Numbered from the stretch's first letter, positions 7,313 to 14,322 are shown. The stretch is 14,389 nt of DNA from JANRKG01 sp033763635 (GCA_033763635.1 JANRKG010000191.1:1-14389); one strand, 5' to 3'. Translations and numbers: made by a program. Notes: a model not told the origin generated them from the letters alone.

Positions 7313-7930
7313 ATGGGTCAAATTAACAGTCAAATTCAAGTCATCACAGGTCGGGGATTGCCGCTGGTCGGCAATGATATTGATACCGATCGCATCATTC
7401 CTGCCCGTTTTCTGCGCTCTATTACCTTTGATGGGCTGGGGGAAGAGGTCTTTGCGGACGATCGTACCCAGACTCAAGGCCAGCATCCCTTCGATCTTCC
7501 CCAATATCAGGGAGCGGCGATCTTGATTGTCAACGGGAACTTTGGGTGTGGTTCTTCACGGGAACATGCGCCCCAGGCGATTGCCCGCTGGGGCATCCAG
7601 GCGATCGTGGGTGAGAGTTTTGCCGAGATCTTCTTTGGGAATTGTGTGGCGATTGGTATTCCCTGTGTCACAGCAGACCCCGCTGCCATTAAGCAACTTC
7701 AGGAACAGGTGATGACCACTCCCCAAACCTCCCTAACCCTGGATCTGGATGGGCTACAAGTTCAGTGGGAGGGTGGCTCGATCACGCTCACGATGAAGGA
7801 AGGGCCACGTCAGATGTTCACAACAGGAACCTGGGATGCTTGCGGTCAATTGCTGGCTCAGCGAGATCAGATCCAGGCGACCACTGAACGCTTACCTTAC
7901 CTCACCTGGGCCACAACAAAATCTGCTTAG
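7313..7930 (+). CDS. leuD: 3-isopropylmalate dehydratase small subunit
   Basis: LeuD is the small swivelling-domain subunit of isopropylmalate isomerase and determines substrate recognition with LeuC. The 205-residue product has the family landmarks GNDIDTDRIIPARFL near the N-terminus, then NFGCGSSREHAPQAI and VGESFAEIFFGNCVAIGIP. Length matches the family. The gene starts 23 bases after leuC with only a weak ribosome site (GAAAG), so translation may depend on coupling to leuC. Its stop TAG (7928-7930) overlaps the stop of a convergent lipoprotein gene on the minus strand. Confidence 0.97.
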   Translation: MGQINSQIQVITGRGLPLVGNDIDTDRIIPARFLRSITFDGLGEEVFADDRTQTQGQHPFDLPQYQGAAILIVNGNFGCGSSREHAPQAIARWGIQAIVGESFAEIFFGNCVAIGIPCVTADPAAIKQLQEQVMTTPQTSLTLDLDGLQVQWEGGSITLTMKEGPRQMFTTGTWDACGQLLAQRDQIQATTERLPYLTWATTKSA

Positions 7931-8145
7931 GGGTTAGGGCTGGGACTGCTAGCGGGGTCTTCACTCTGCTGCTCAGGATTTTGCACTTCGCGTTGCTTCA
8001 TCTTCTCTTCAGCGTTATTTACTTTTTCTCGTACCGTCCCGGTTGGCGTTGTCGCTGTTGGCGGGGTTTCGGGTTGTTTTGTGTTGCAGCTTGAAAGGGT
8101 TCCTAAGAGGGTGATCATGAGAGCGAAGTGCATCAATCTTTGCAT
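7927..8145 (-). CDS. Small putative lipoprotein of unknown function
   Basis: The 72-residue product starts MQRLMHFALMITLLGTLSSC, a short signal peptide ending in a lipobox (L-S-S-C, lipidated Cys 20). The mature part is only about 52 residues: a Pro/Thr-rich stretch (PETPPTATTPTG), a charged probably helical segment (about 38-56), and a Ser/Pro/Asn tail. An in-frame ATG at 8160 would add five residues, but AAAGGA (8151-8156) sits five bases before the ATG at 8145 and decides the start. I recognise no family. It would be membrane-anchored. The gene runs towards leuD and the two stop codons share bases. Confidence 0.75.
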   Translation of the reverse strand: MQRLMHFALMITLLGTLSSCNTKQPETPPTATTPTGTVREKVNNAEEKMKQREVQNPEQQSEDPASSPSPNP

Positions 8146-8150
8146 AAATA

Positions 8151-8156
8151 TCCTTT
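8151..8156 (-). promoter_or_regulatory. Ribosome binding site that fixes the small lipoprotein start
   Basis: AAAGGA on the minus strand is followed by TATTT and then ATG at 8145. This is the clearest Shine-Dalgarno sequence in the window. It favours the shorter reading over the upstream ATG at 8160, which would place the ribosome site inside the gene. Confidence 0.65.
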
Positions 8157-8207
8157 CCATTTCAAACCACTGATTGTGGATTAAGTTATCCCGCTTACCA
8201 TAAAGGT

Positions 8208-8213
8208 TACAAT
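8208..8213 (+). promoter_or_regulatory. Possible -10 element for the 8306 lipoprotein gene
   Basis: TACAAT differs from the -10 consensus at one base and lies in the divergent region between the two lipoprotein genes. No good -35 is seen at the right spacing. Transcription from here would include the leader frame and the 14-bp repeats. Confidence 0.25.
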
Positions 8214-8249
8214 TCCCACCAGGGCGATCGATCTTACAGGTCTATCTCA

Positions 8250-8309
8250 ATGAAGTCGTCGATGGATCGTCAATTGTATGAAGCCATCTGCATGAAGCCA
8301 TCTGTATGA
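8250..8309 (+). other. Possible 19-codon leader frame overlapping the lipoprotein start
   Basis: An ATG at 8250, nine bases after ACAGG (8236-8240), opens a 19-codon frame that ends in TGA at 8307-8309. Its stop overlaps the ATG at 8306 of the lipoprotein gene in an ATGA junction, the usual arrangement for translational coupling. The frame runs through the three 14-bp repeats. It may be only a by-product of the repeats; no expression evidence is available from sequence. Confidence 0.3.
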
Positions 8310-8319
8310 AGCCATCCGT
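8278..8319 (+). repeat. Three 14-bp tandem repeats, each carrying an ATG, at a gene start
   Basis: The units are ATGAAGCCATCTGC (8278-8291), ATGAAGCCATCTGT (8292-8305) and ATGAAGCCATCCGT (8306-8319). Because 14 is not a multiple of three, the three ATGs lie in three different frames. The first two open five-codon frames that end in TGA overlapping the next ATG; only the third opens the lipoprotein gene. Confidence 0.9.
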
Positions 8320-8707
8320 TGCTCTCCCATCCTTTGGTCCCGCGAAAGCCTCACTTCTACTTCTATGGGGAGCCGTTTTGTGTAGCCTGAGTGGATGTGC
8401 TGTTCAACCCCGACTCCAACCTGCGCTCTCCCAGGGAACCCTTACCTCAACCCGCTACACTTATCCTCCCCCCATGATTCAGAATTTTATGGAAACCTGT
8501 GTCTCCCATCGAGGATCGGAGGTGGAAGCAGTTTGTACTTGCACGATCAATAAACTGCAAGACCGATATACAGCCCAGCAATTTGCAAAGTATGATGCTC
8601 AGATGATTGAAACGAAGGAACCGCCAGAACGGATGGTCATGCTCCTGAAGTCCTGCCAGAGGGGGCCAGGTAAGCAAGCTGAGAATGATCCAAGCCTAAG
8701 AAAATAA
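8306..8707 (+). CDS. Putative lipoprotein with C-x11-C-x-C motif
   Basis: The 133-residue product begins with a signal peptide (hydrophobic core about 16-27) ending in the lipobox L28-S-G-C31. After a Pro/Thr-rich spacer, a small conserved-looking domain (about 56-118) contains C65, C77, C79 and C117. The pattern FMETCVSHRG...VCTCTINKLQDRYTAQQF...LLKSC resembles small envelope proteins of unknown function with a CxC pair between helices; four cysteines could form two disulfides or bind metal. I cannot name a function. ATG 8306 is chosen because it is the only repeat ATG in this frame; no ribosome site is obvious, so initiation may depend on reinitiation from upstream short frames. It converges on the TPR gene. 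Confidence 0.78.
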   Translation: MKPSVALPSFGPAKASLLLLWGAVLCSLSGCAVQPRLQPALSQGTLTSTRYTYPPPMIQNFMETCVSHRGSEVEAVCTCTINKLQDRYTAQQFAKYDAQMIETKEPPERMVMLLKSCQRGPGKQAENDPSLRK

Positions 8708-8715
8708 GATAAGAG

Positions 8716-8743
8716 AATAAAAAACCTGGCAGAGTTGCCAGGT
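8716..8743 (-). terminator. Intrinsic terminator of the TPR protein gene
   Basis: On the minus strand CCTGGCA (8742-8736) pairs with TGCCAGG (8731-8725) around loop ACTC, with one further A-T pair at the base, and TTTTTTATT follows (8724-8716). It lies about 90 bases after the minus-strand stop at 8835. On the plus strand the hairpin lacks a following T-run, so it does not obviously end the convergent lipoprotein transcript. Confidence 0.88.
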
Positions 8744-8834
8744 GACTACGGGTAGAACTATATGCCTCTATCTTGTGAGATGAGACGAAAACACGCCATC
8801 TACATTGAGATAGATCCACACACCAGAGAAACGA

Positions 8835-9527
8835 CTAGCGCAATTCACGAATGCGTTGCATCGCGTCCTGGTAGTCTTGCATCCGCCCTTGCTCCTGATA
8901 GATGTCTGCTGATTTTTGGTAATCGGCAACCGCTCCCTTCCGATCGCGGGCACGTTCCTTCAAAATTGCTCGATTGAAATAGGCTTCTGGCAAATCAGGT
9001 CGGTACTGAATCGCTAGATTGTAATCTTCCATCGCTTTTTTGCGATTGCCACTGACTGAATAGGCGTTCCCACGATTGTAGTAAGCGAGGCCGTACTTAG
9101 GATTGATGCGGATAGCCTGGTCGTAATCTGTGAGGGAACCTTTCACATCGCCCATGTCGGATCGAGCATTCCCCCGGTTATTGTAGGCAACCGCGGCCCC
9201 CTTATCCCCCCAGTTCTGGTTGATTTGGATGGCTTTAGTGAAGTCCTCAACAGCGCCTTTGTTATCCCCCAATTTGCGGCGACAGGTTCCCCGGTTGTAA
9301 TACGCCAGAGAATAGTTGGGATTGAGTTTGATCGCCTGGGTAAAGTCTGCAATCGCCCCTTTATAATCCTGGCGAGCATACTTTTCCAGTCCGGCCGTAA
9401 TGCTATCTTCTGCCGTTGCCTGAGCAATCACGATCGGAGGGGTTTGAGCCGTTGCCGGAATGGAAAAACCACCGAGTGCCACTGCTGCGCTCAGGAGCAG
9501 ACTGCTGTAGAGTTGGTGCCGCATCAT
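8835..9527 (-). CDS. Exported tetratricopeptide repeat protein
   Basis: The 230-residue product has a signal peptide (hydrophobic 9-22, likely cleavage after PATA about residue 27). The rest is almost entirely TPR repeats: about 41-72, 73-104, 111-145, 146-178 and 179-212. They show the usual pattern, for example DYKGAIADFTQAIKLNPNYSLAYYNRG. A few extra residues (NWGDKG, 105-110) separate repeats two and three. TPR arrays bind other proteins, so a periplasmic or thylakoid-lumen scaffold role is plausible; the partner is unknown. Two consecutive ATGs (9527 and 9524) are possible starts and neither has a clear ribosome site. The gene is followed by a good terminator, so it is probably monocistronic. 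Confidence 0.9.
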   Translation of the reverse strand: MMRHQLYSSLLLSAAVALGGFSIPATAQTPPIVIAQATAEDSITAGLEKYARQDYKGAIADFTQAIKLNPNYSLAYYNRGTCRRKLGDNKGAVEDFTKAIQINQNWGDKGAAVAYNNRGNARSDMGDVKGSLTDYDQAIRINPKYGLAYYNRGNAYSVSGNRKKAMEDYNLAIQYRPDLPEAYFNRAILKERARDRKGAVADYQKSADIYQEQGRMQDYQDAMQRIRELR

Positions 9528-9938
9528 AGTCTAAGAAATAGTGATGGTTAGGTAGTTATGGTACTTTGATTTCCCATATTTCCAAAGTGCCCCACCCTTA
9601 CAGGAAAACTTTGGTCGAATCCGCGATTTTCCCGCAAAGTTTTAGCACATTTTATTCAGATGTCTTCTCGGCCGTGAACTGAGTGGGGATAGGAAAGTCT
9701 GGAAAAGGCTTCAATCGCTCGTAACGCCTCTCCAGATCAGGCAGTTTTCTTTATCATTCCTTAATAGAAGAAACATGGCTTTTTAAAAAACTTCTTTGAA
9801 CTGTTACTCAAGAATCAATCAAGAGAACGATGGCGGCCCAGCTATCATTCCACAGGAAAGCCGTTCGTTGTCCCAGGTTTAGCTTTACAATTTCTTAAGA
9901 CCGCTTTTTCGCACCCAATTCATGATGGTCCAGCGACT
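9528..9938. other. 411-bp divergent intergenic region
   Basis: No credible gene is seen here. It must hold the promoters of the TPR gene (minus) and the GH57 gene (plus). The half nearest the TPR gene holds CAAAGT inverted repeats (9563-9643). The middle has an AT-rich stretch around 9780-9790 (CTTTTTAAAAAAC). A -10-like TACAAT at 9886-9891 could serve the GH57 gene, but no matching -35 is seen. No clear ribosome site precedes ATG 9939. Confidence 0.6.
9563..9643. repeat. Two CAAAGT inverted repeats (candidate operator array)
   Basis: Four copies of ACTTTG/CAAAGT lie in 81 bp: ACTTTG 9563-9568, CAAAGT 9583-9588, ACTTTG 9608-9613 and CAAAGT 9635-9640. The second pair is part of a perfect 9-bp inverted repeat, AAAACTTTG (9605-9613) and CAAAGTTTT (9635-9643). 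The array lies upstream of the TPR gene and 296 bases or more from the GH57 start, so it more likely acts on the TPR gene. Binding protein unknown. Confidence 0.5.
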
Positions 9939-11528
9939 ATGACTACTGGTTATCTTGCCCTTGTTCTCCACGCCCATTTACCTTTTGTTAGACACCCGGA
10001 AAGTGATTATGTGCTGGAGGAGGAGTGGCTGTTTGAGGCAATTACCGAAACCTATGTGCCACTGTTGCAAGTTTTTGAAGGGCTAAAGCGAGACGGGATT
10101 GACTTCAAGATAACCATGAGTATGACACCCCCATTGGTGTCAATGTTGCGCGATCCCCTCTTACAGGATCGGTTTGATGCTCACCTGGCCCAACTCGAAG
10201 AGCTAGCTGAATTAGAAATTGAGCATAATCAGTTCAATGGTCATTTGAAGTATTTGGGCGAGTTTTACGCGAATCAATTTAACCAGGTGCGCCAGACCTG
10301 GGAACATTACGATCGCGACCTGGTATCAGCTTTTAAGCAGTTCTTAGACAGCAATAACCTGGATATCATCACCTGCGGTGCAACTCATGGCTACCTGCCC
10401 TTGATGAAGATGTACCCCCAGGCAGTCTGGGCACAAATTAAGGTTGCAGTTGAGCATTACGAGGAAAACTTTGGTCGTCCGCCCAGGGGAATTTGGTTGC
10501 CAGAGTGTGCCTACTATGAAGGACTGGAGCGCATGCTGGCAGATGCTGGATTGCGCTACTTCCTCACCGATGGTCATGGCATTCTGTACGCCCGTCCCCG
10601 TCCCCGCTTTGGCACCTATGCCCCCATCTTCACCGAAACAGGGGTCGCTGCTTTTGGTCGAGATCATGAATCGTCTCAGCAGGTTTGGTCCTCTGAGGTA
10701 GGTTATCCCGGAGCAGCGGAGTATCGCGAGTTTTACAAAGACCTGGGGTGGGAAGCCGATTACGACTACATCAAGCCGTACATCATGCCCAATGGTCAGC
10801 GCAAGAACACCGGGATTAAATATCACAAAATCACCGGGCGTGGGTTGGGACTGGGGGATAAAGCCCTCTATGACCCTTACTGGGCAAAGGAAAAGGCAGC
10901 GGAACATGCAGGCAACTTCATGTTCAACCGGGAACGCCAGATTCGTCACTTGGCGGGAATTATGCAACGGCCCCCGATCGTCGTCTCGCCCTATGATGCC
11001 GAATTGTTTGGGCACTGGTGGTACGAAGGCCCCTGGTTTATCGACTACCTCTTCCGCAAGTCCTGGTATGACCAGCAGACTTACCAAATGACCCACCTCT
11101 CGGACTACCTGCGTGCCCATCCGACTCAGCAGGTGTGCCGTCCTTCTCAATCAAGCTGGGGCTTTAAGGGCTTCCATGAATACTGGCTTAACGATACCAA
11201 TGCCTGGATTTATCCCCACCTGCACATGGCAGCGGAACGGATGATTGAACTGAGTCAGCGAGAACCCGCAGACGAGTTAGAATGGCGGGCGCTCAATCAG
11301 GCTGCACGGGAATTGTTGCTGGCACAGTCCTCTGACTGGGCCTTCATCATGCGAACCGGAACGATGGTTCCCTATGCGGTACGGCGCACTCGATCGCACC
11401 TCATGCGCTTCAACAAACTGTTTGAGGATGTGAATCAGGAGAAAATTGATTCGGGCTGGCTGGAAAAAGTGGAGGCGATCGATAACATCTTCCCAAACGT
11501 GAATTTCCGCGTGTACCGTCCTTTATAA
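9939..11528 (+). CDS. GH57-family 1,4-alpha-glucan branching enzyme
   Basis: This cytoplasmic enzyme is expected to cut alpha-1,4-glucan and rejoin the chain as an alpha-1,6 branch in glycogen. The 529-residue product shows the GH57 blocks in order: HAHLPFVRHPE (11-21), ITCGATHGYLPL, WLPECAYYEG with the presumed nucleophile E189, FLTDGHG, and SPYDAELFGHWWYEG with the presumed acid/base D353. The C-terminal helical part (about 420-529; DUF1957-like) contains QSSWGFKGFHEYWLNDTN and many aromatic residues. The positions agree closely with the archaeal branching enzyme TK1436 (E183, D354, from memory). GH57 also includes amylases and transferases, but the length and the GIKYHKITGRG region favour the branching type. 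The next gene starts 138 bases downstream on the same strand. Confidence 0.9.
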   Translation: MTTGYLALVLHAHLPFVRHPESDYVLEEEWLFEAITETYVPLLQVFEGLKRDGIDFKITMSMTPPLVSMLRDPLLQDRFDAHLAQLEELAELEIEHNQFNGHLKYLGEFYANQFNQVRQTWEHYDRDLVSAFKQFLDSNNLDIITCGATHGYLPLMKMYPQAVWAQIKVAVEHYEENFGRPPRGIWLPECAYYEGLERMLADAGLRYFLTDGHGILYARPRPRFGTYAPIFTETGVAAFGRDHESSQQVWSSEVGYPGAAEYREFYKDLGWEADYDYIKPYIMPNGQRKNTGIKYHKITGRGLGLGDKALYDPYWAKEKAAEHAGNFMFNRERQIRHLAGIMQRPPIVVSPYDAELFGHWWYEGPWFIDYLFRKSWYDQQTYQMTHLSDYLRAHPTQQVCRPSQSSWGFKGFHEYWLNDTNAWIYPHLHMAAERMIELSQREPADELEWRALNQAARELLLAQSSDWAFIMRTGTMVPYAVRRTRSHLMRFNKLFEDVNQEKIDSGWLEKVEAIDNIFPNVNFRVYRPL

Positions 11529-11562
11529 GGGATTTGTGAGTATAAGGGATTTATAAGGGATT
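11524..11562 (+). repeat. Three copies of an 11-bp direct repeat at the GH57 stop codon
   Basis: TATAAGGGATT occurs at 11524-11534, 11541-11551 and 11552-11562; the last two are adjacent and the first is set off by TGTGAG. The first copy includes the GH57 stop codon TAA (11526-11528). Each also contains an AAGGGA purine run. Confidence 0.85.
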
Positions 11563-11594
11563 GCAAACGGCTTCGTAGGGAAGTATTACGCCCT

Positions 11595-11658
11595 CGGGAG
11601 TTCTCTGACTGAACCGGATAAGATCGCAATATCGCGATTGATCGCCACTCCCGCAGGG
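11595..11658 (+). promoter_or_regulatory. Possible structured leader of the PGM1-type gene
   Basis: CGGGAGT (11595-11601) and ACTCCCG (11647-11653) are perfect reverse complements 45 bases apart. They enclose a smaller hairpin, ATCGC-AATATC-GCGAT. The downstream arm ends one base before the ribosome site AGGG (11655-11658), which lies seven bases from ATG 11666. A folded leader could affect translation; whether this stretch is transcribed with a promoter upstream of it is not known. Confidence 0.3.
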
Positions 11659-11665
11659 TATTCCC

Positions 11666-13267
11666 ATGCAAACCTTACCTGATTCCTCTGACCCCCAGGT
11701 GGAAGCCTTTCGCCATCTTCAAGCCCAACTTCGCGATCGATGGGAAACCGTTGAACTATTCGATCGCAGCAGTTGTGACATTCTCGTGGTTCCCTCCCTG
11801 AGCCTGGATCAACGGGAACTGAAAAAGATCGAGGGCTTTCACCATTACGAAGAGCGGTTACTGTTTTCCCTGATTCGACTGCGTAACCCTTACACCCGGC
11901 TCATTTACGTCACCTCCCAACCGCTACACCCCAGCATTATTGATTACTACTTGCAATTATTACCGGGCATTCCCTTTTCCCATGCCCGCGATCGGTTGCT
12001 GCTCTTTTCCACCTATGATTCTTCCCTGAAGCCCCTGAGCCAAAAAGTTCTGGAGCGGCCTCGCCTCGTTGAGCGCATTCGGCAGGCCATTCGACCCGAT
12101 AACTCCTACATGATCTGTTATAATTCCACACCCTTAGAACAGGAGCTTTCCATCAAGCTGCGAGTTCCCCTGTATGCGCTTGATCCTCGGCTCCTCTATT
12201 GGGGAACCAAGAGTGGAAGTCGTCAGATCTTTGCCGAGTGTGGCCTTCCCTATCCGGATGGTAGTTCCCTGGTGGAGTCCGTTGAGAATCTGACGATCGC
12301 TGCTGTGGAACTCTGGGAACGCCAGCCCCAACTCCAGCGAATGGTCGTCAAGTTGAACGAAGGCTTTTCGGGTGAGGGAAATGCAATTCTGGATTTGCGT
12401 CCCATTCAAAGTGATCTGAAGATGGCGACTTCCCAGACGGAGCGAGTTCAACTCATCCGGCATCGGTTGGGTTTCCTCAGTTTTCAATCGAGCCACGAAA
12501 GCTGGGCCAATTTCTCAAGCCGCATTCCTGAACTGGGGGTGATCGTCGAAGCCTTTATCGAAGGAGAGGAGAAACGATCGCCCAGCGTCCAGGGACGGAT
12601 CATTCCCAATGGTGAAGTCGAGATCCTGTCCACCCACGATCAGATTCTCGGTGGCCCAGACGGTCAAATTTACCTGGGATGTCGTTTTCCTGCCGAGGAA
12701 CCCTACCGAATCCGTTTGCAGGAGTTGGGCCGTCGGGTCGGGAAAAACCTGGCGGAGAAGGGTGCCCTGGAGCGCTTTGGGGTTGATTTTTTGGCAGTGC
12801 AGCAGGAAAGCGGGGAATGGGATATTCAGGCCATCGAAATTAACCTGCGGAAGGGCGGCACGACCCATCCCTTCATGACCCTGCGGTTTCTCACGAATGG
12901 GCGGTATGAACCTGCCAATGGCTTGTTCTATAGCCAACAGGGACGGCCCAAATATTATGTTGCGACTGACAATTTACAAAAGCAGCACTATCAGGGGCTT
13001 TTACCGAATGACCTGATGGACATCATCGCCCATTATCAACTGCATTTTGATACCAGCACAGAGACCGGAACGGTGTTTCACTTAATGGGATGTCTGTCTG
13101 AATTTGGGAAGCTGGGAGTGACCAGTATTGGGAATTCCCCTCAACAGGCAGAAGATATTTACAATAAGGTGATCAAAGTGCTGGATGATGAAGCCCAGGC
13201 GCGATCGTCCCATCCTGAATGGACTGCCTCGCCTGACATTCCAATCAACTGGAAAGGTCGGAATTAA
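11666..13267 (+). CDS. PGM1-type ATP-grasp ligase-like protein
   Basis: The 533-residue product looks like a peptide ligase PGM1-related protein, the family of the pheganomycin ligase that joins an amino-acid cap to a peptide. It shows a pre-ATP-grasp domain (about 35-180: FHHYEERLLFSLIRLRNPYTRLIYVTS, FSTYDSS), then an ATP-grasp core with a Gly-rich loop after K229 (VVKLNEGFSGEGNA), E295 in VEAFIEG, D374 in FGVDFLAV, and the metal-binding E391-x-N393 in EINLRKGGTTHP. A PGM1_C-like C-terminal domain (about 415-510; FHLMGCLSEFGKLGVTSIG) follows. ATP-grasp enzymes join a carboxylate to an amine through an acyl phosphate; the substrates here are unknown. Ribosome site AGGG supports ATG 11666. No peptide precursor or transporter gene adjoins. 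The stop overlaps that of convergent argC. Family assignment is from remembered motifs. Confidence 0.75.
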   Translation: MQTLPDSSDPQVEAFRHLQAQLRDRWETVELFDRSSCDILVVPSLSLDQRELKKIEGFHHYEERLLFSLIRLRNPYTRLIYVTSQPLHPSIIDYYLQLLPGIPFSHARDRLLLFSTYDSSLKPLSQKVLERPRLVERIRQAIRPDNSYMICYNSTPLEQELSIKLRVPLYALDPRLLYWGTKSGSRQIFAECGLPYPDGSSLVESVENLTIAAVELWERQPQLQRMVVKLNEGFSGEGNAILDLRPIQSDLKMATSQTERVQLIRHRLGFLSFQSSHESWANFSSRIPELGVIVEAFIEGEEKRSPSVQGRIIPNGEVEILSTHDQILGGPDGQIYLGCRFPAEEPYRIRLQELGRRVGKNLAEKGALERFGVDFLAVQQESGEWDIQAIEINLRKGGTTHPFMTLRFLTNGRYEPANGLFYSQQGRPKYYVATDNLQKQHYQGLLPNDLMDIIAHYQLHFDTSTETGTVFHLMGCLSEFGKLGVTSIGNSPQQAEDIYNKVIKVLDDEAQARSSHPEWTASPDIPINWKGRN

Positions 13268-14322
13268 GGATAGAAGCTCAACTGGGGCAAGCCGAGCGTT
13301 TCATCCCAGCCCATCATAATGTTTAAGCACTGAACGGCTTGCCCCGCCTGTCCCTTAATCAGGTTATCGATCGCTGATAGCACAATCACGCGATCGGTTC
13401 GGGAATCAACGGCAATGCCAATATAATTGTAATTCGTGCCACAGACCCACTTTGTTTGGGGATAAGTGCCGCTGGGCAGAATCTTCACCCAGGGAGACGA
13501 GCGGTAGAAGGCACTGTAAATCGTGAGCAAATCATCCCGCACGAGGCCCGGATCGCGCAGCGTTGCATAAACGGTTGAGAGAATTCCTCGAACCATGGGC
13601 ACCAGGTGGGGCGTAAATTGCACCAGCACCTCATGGCCCGCCAGGTCACTGCAAATCTGCTCAATTTCGGGGGTGTGGCGGTGGGTTGTGACTCCATAAG
13701 CTCCAAAGGAATTATCCGCTTCTGCCAGTAACAGGTTAGTTTTCGCCTGTCTGCCTCCCCCTGAAGTTCCAGACTTGGCATCAATAATCGCCGTTTCGGG
13801 AACGACTAACCCCTGCTTGAGCAGAGGAGATAGGGCTAACAGGCTTGCAGTGGGGTAGCAGCCGGGGCATCCCACTAACTGAGCTTCAGCAATCCGATCG
13901 CGGTACAGTTCGGGCAACCCATAGACGGCGGTTTCCGCAATCGCGTGATCATCCCGATCGCTGCCATACCAGGTCTTGTAGGTATCCAGGCTCGAAAAGC
14001 GATAATCTGCCGACAGATCCAGCACCTTACATCCCTTAGCCAATAGGGCAGGAGCCATTTTATAGGCCAACCCATTGGGAAGGGAGAGGAACACGGCTTG
14101 GCAACGGCTCGCAATGACATCCAGGTCGATCGGTTCAATGACCAGTTTGACGCGATCGGCAAAGTGGGGATAGAGATCAGAGAAGGGCTGTCCAGCGCTG
14201 CTATCCCCTCCCAAGTAAGCGATTTCTAGCTGGGGATGCTCTAACAAGAGACGGACAAGTTGGACCCCGCCATATCCCGATGCGCCGACAATACCAACGG
14301 GCACACGTTCCGAACCGACCAT
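13264..14322 (-). CDS. argC: N-acetyl-gamma-glutamyl-phosphate reductase
   Basis: ArgC reduces N-acetylglutamyl phosphate to the semialdehyde with NADPH, the third step of arginine synthesis. The 352-residue product has the NAD(P)-binding GIVGASGYGGVQLVRLL (10-26), the catalytic Cys C155 in VGCPGCYPTAS, KSGTSGGGRQ (183-192) and the active-site His region THRHTPEIEQ with H216. The usual Asn before PGC is Cys here (C152), which I recall in cyanobacterial ArgC. The C-terminus ends LGLPQLSFYP, as is typical. The start MVGSERVPVGIVGASG is sensible, though no strong ribosome site is seen. The remaining 67 bases to the right edge hold its leader; I see no clear promoter there. Confidence 0.97.
   Translation of the reverse strand: MVGSERVPVGIVGASGYGGVQLVRLLLEHPQLEIAYLGGDSSAGQPFSDLYPHFADRVKLVIEPIDLDVIASRCQAVFLSLPNGLAYKMAPALLAKGCKVLDLSADYRFSSLDTYKTWYGSDRDDHAIAETAVYGLPELYRDRIAEAQLVGCPGCYPTASLLALSPLLKQGLVVPETAIIDAKSGTSGGGRQAKTNLLLAEADNSFGAYGVTTHRHTPEIEQICSDLAGHEVLVQFTPHLVPMVRGILSTVYATLRDPGLVRDDLLTIYSAFYRSSPWVKILPSGTYPQTKWVCGTNYNYIGIAVDSRTDRVIVLSAIDNLIKGQAGQAVQCLNIMMGWDETLGLPQLSFYP

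Noticed and set aside
8716..8743. Bidirectional terminator for both convergent genes
   Set aside because: Only the minus-strand reading has a T-run after the hairpin; on the plus strand TGACTACGGG follows.
8762..8977. Plus-strand 71-codon frame between the lipoprotein and TPR genes
   Set aside because: It overlaps the end of the TPR coding sequence, has no ribosome site and reads as composition-driven.
9563..9643. CRISPR-like reading of the CAAAGT repeats
   Set aside because: The repeats are 6-9 bp inverted half-sites, not direct repeats of CRISPR length with uniform spacers, and no cas gene is present.
10344..11150. Minus-strand 268-codon frame
   Set aside because: It lies wholly inside the GH57 gene, whose catalytic motifs are clear on the plus strand. 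The antisense product has no recognisable domain.
12134..12937. Two minus-strand frames of 120 and 140 codons
   Set aside because: Both lie inside the PGM1-type gene, which has good ATP-grasp motifs; no signal, domain or ribosome site supports the antisense frames.
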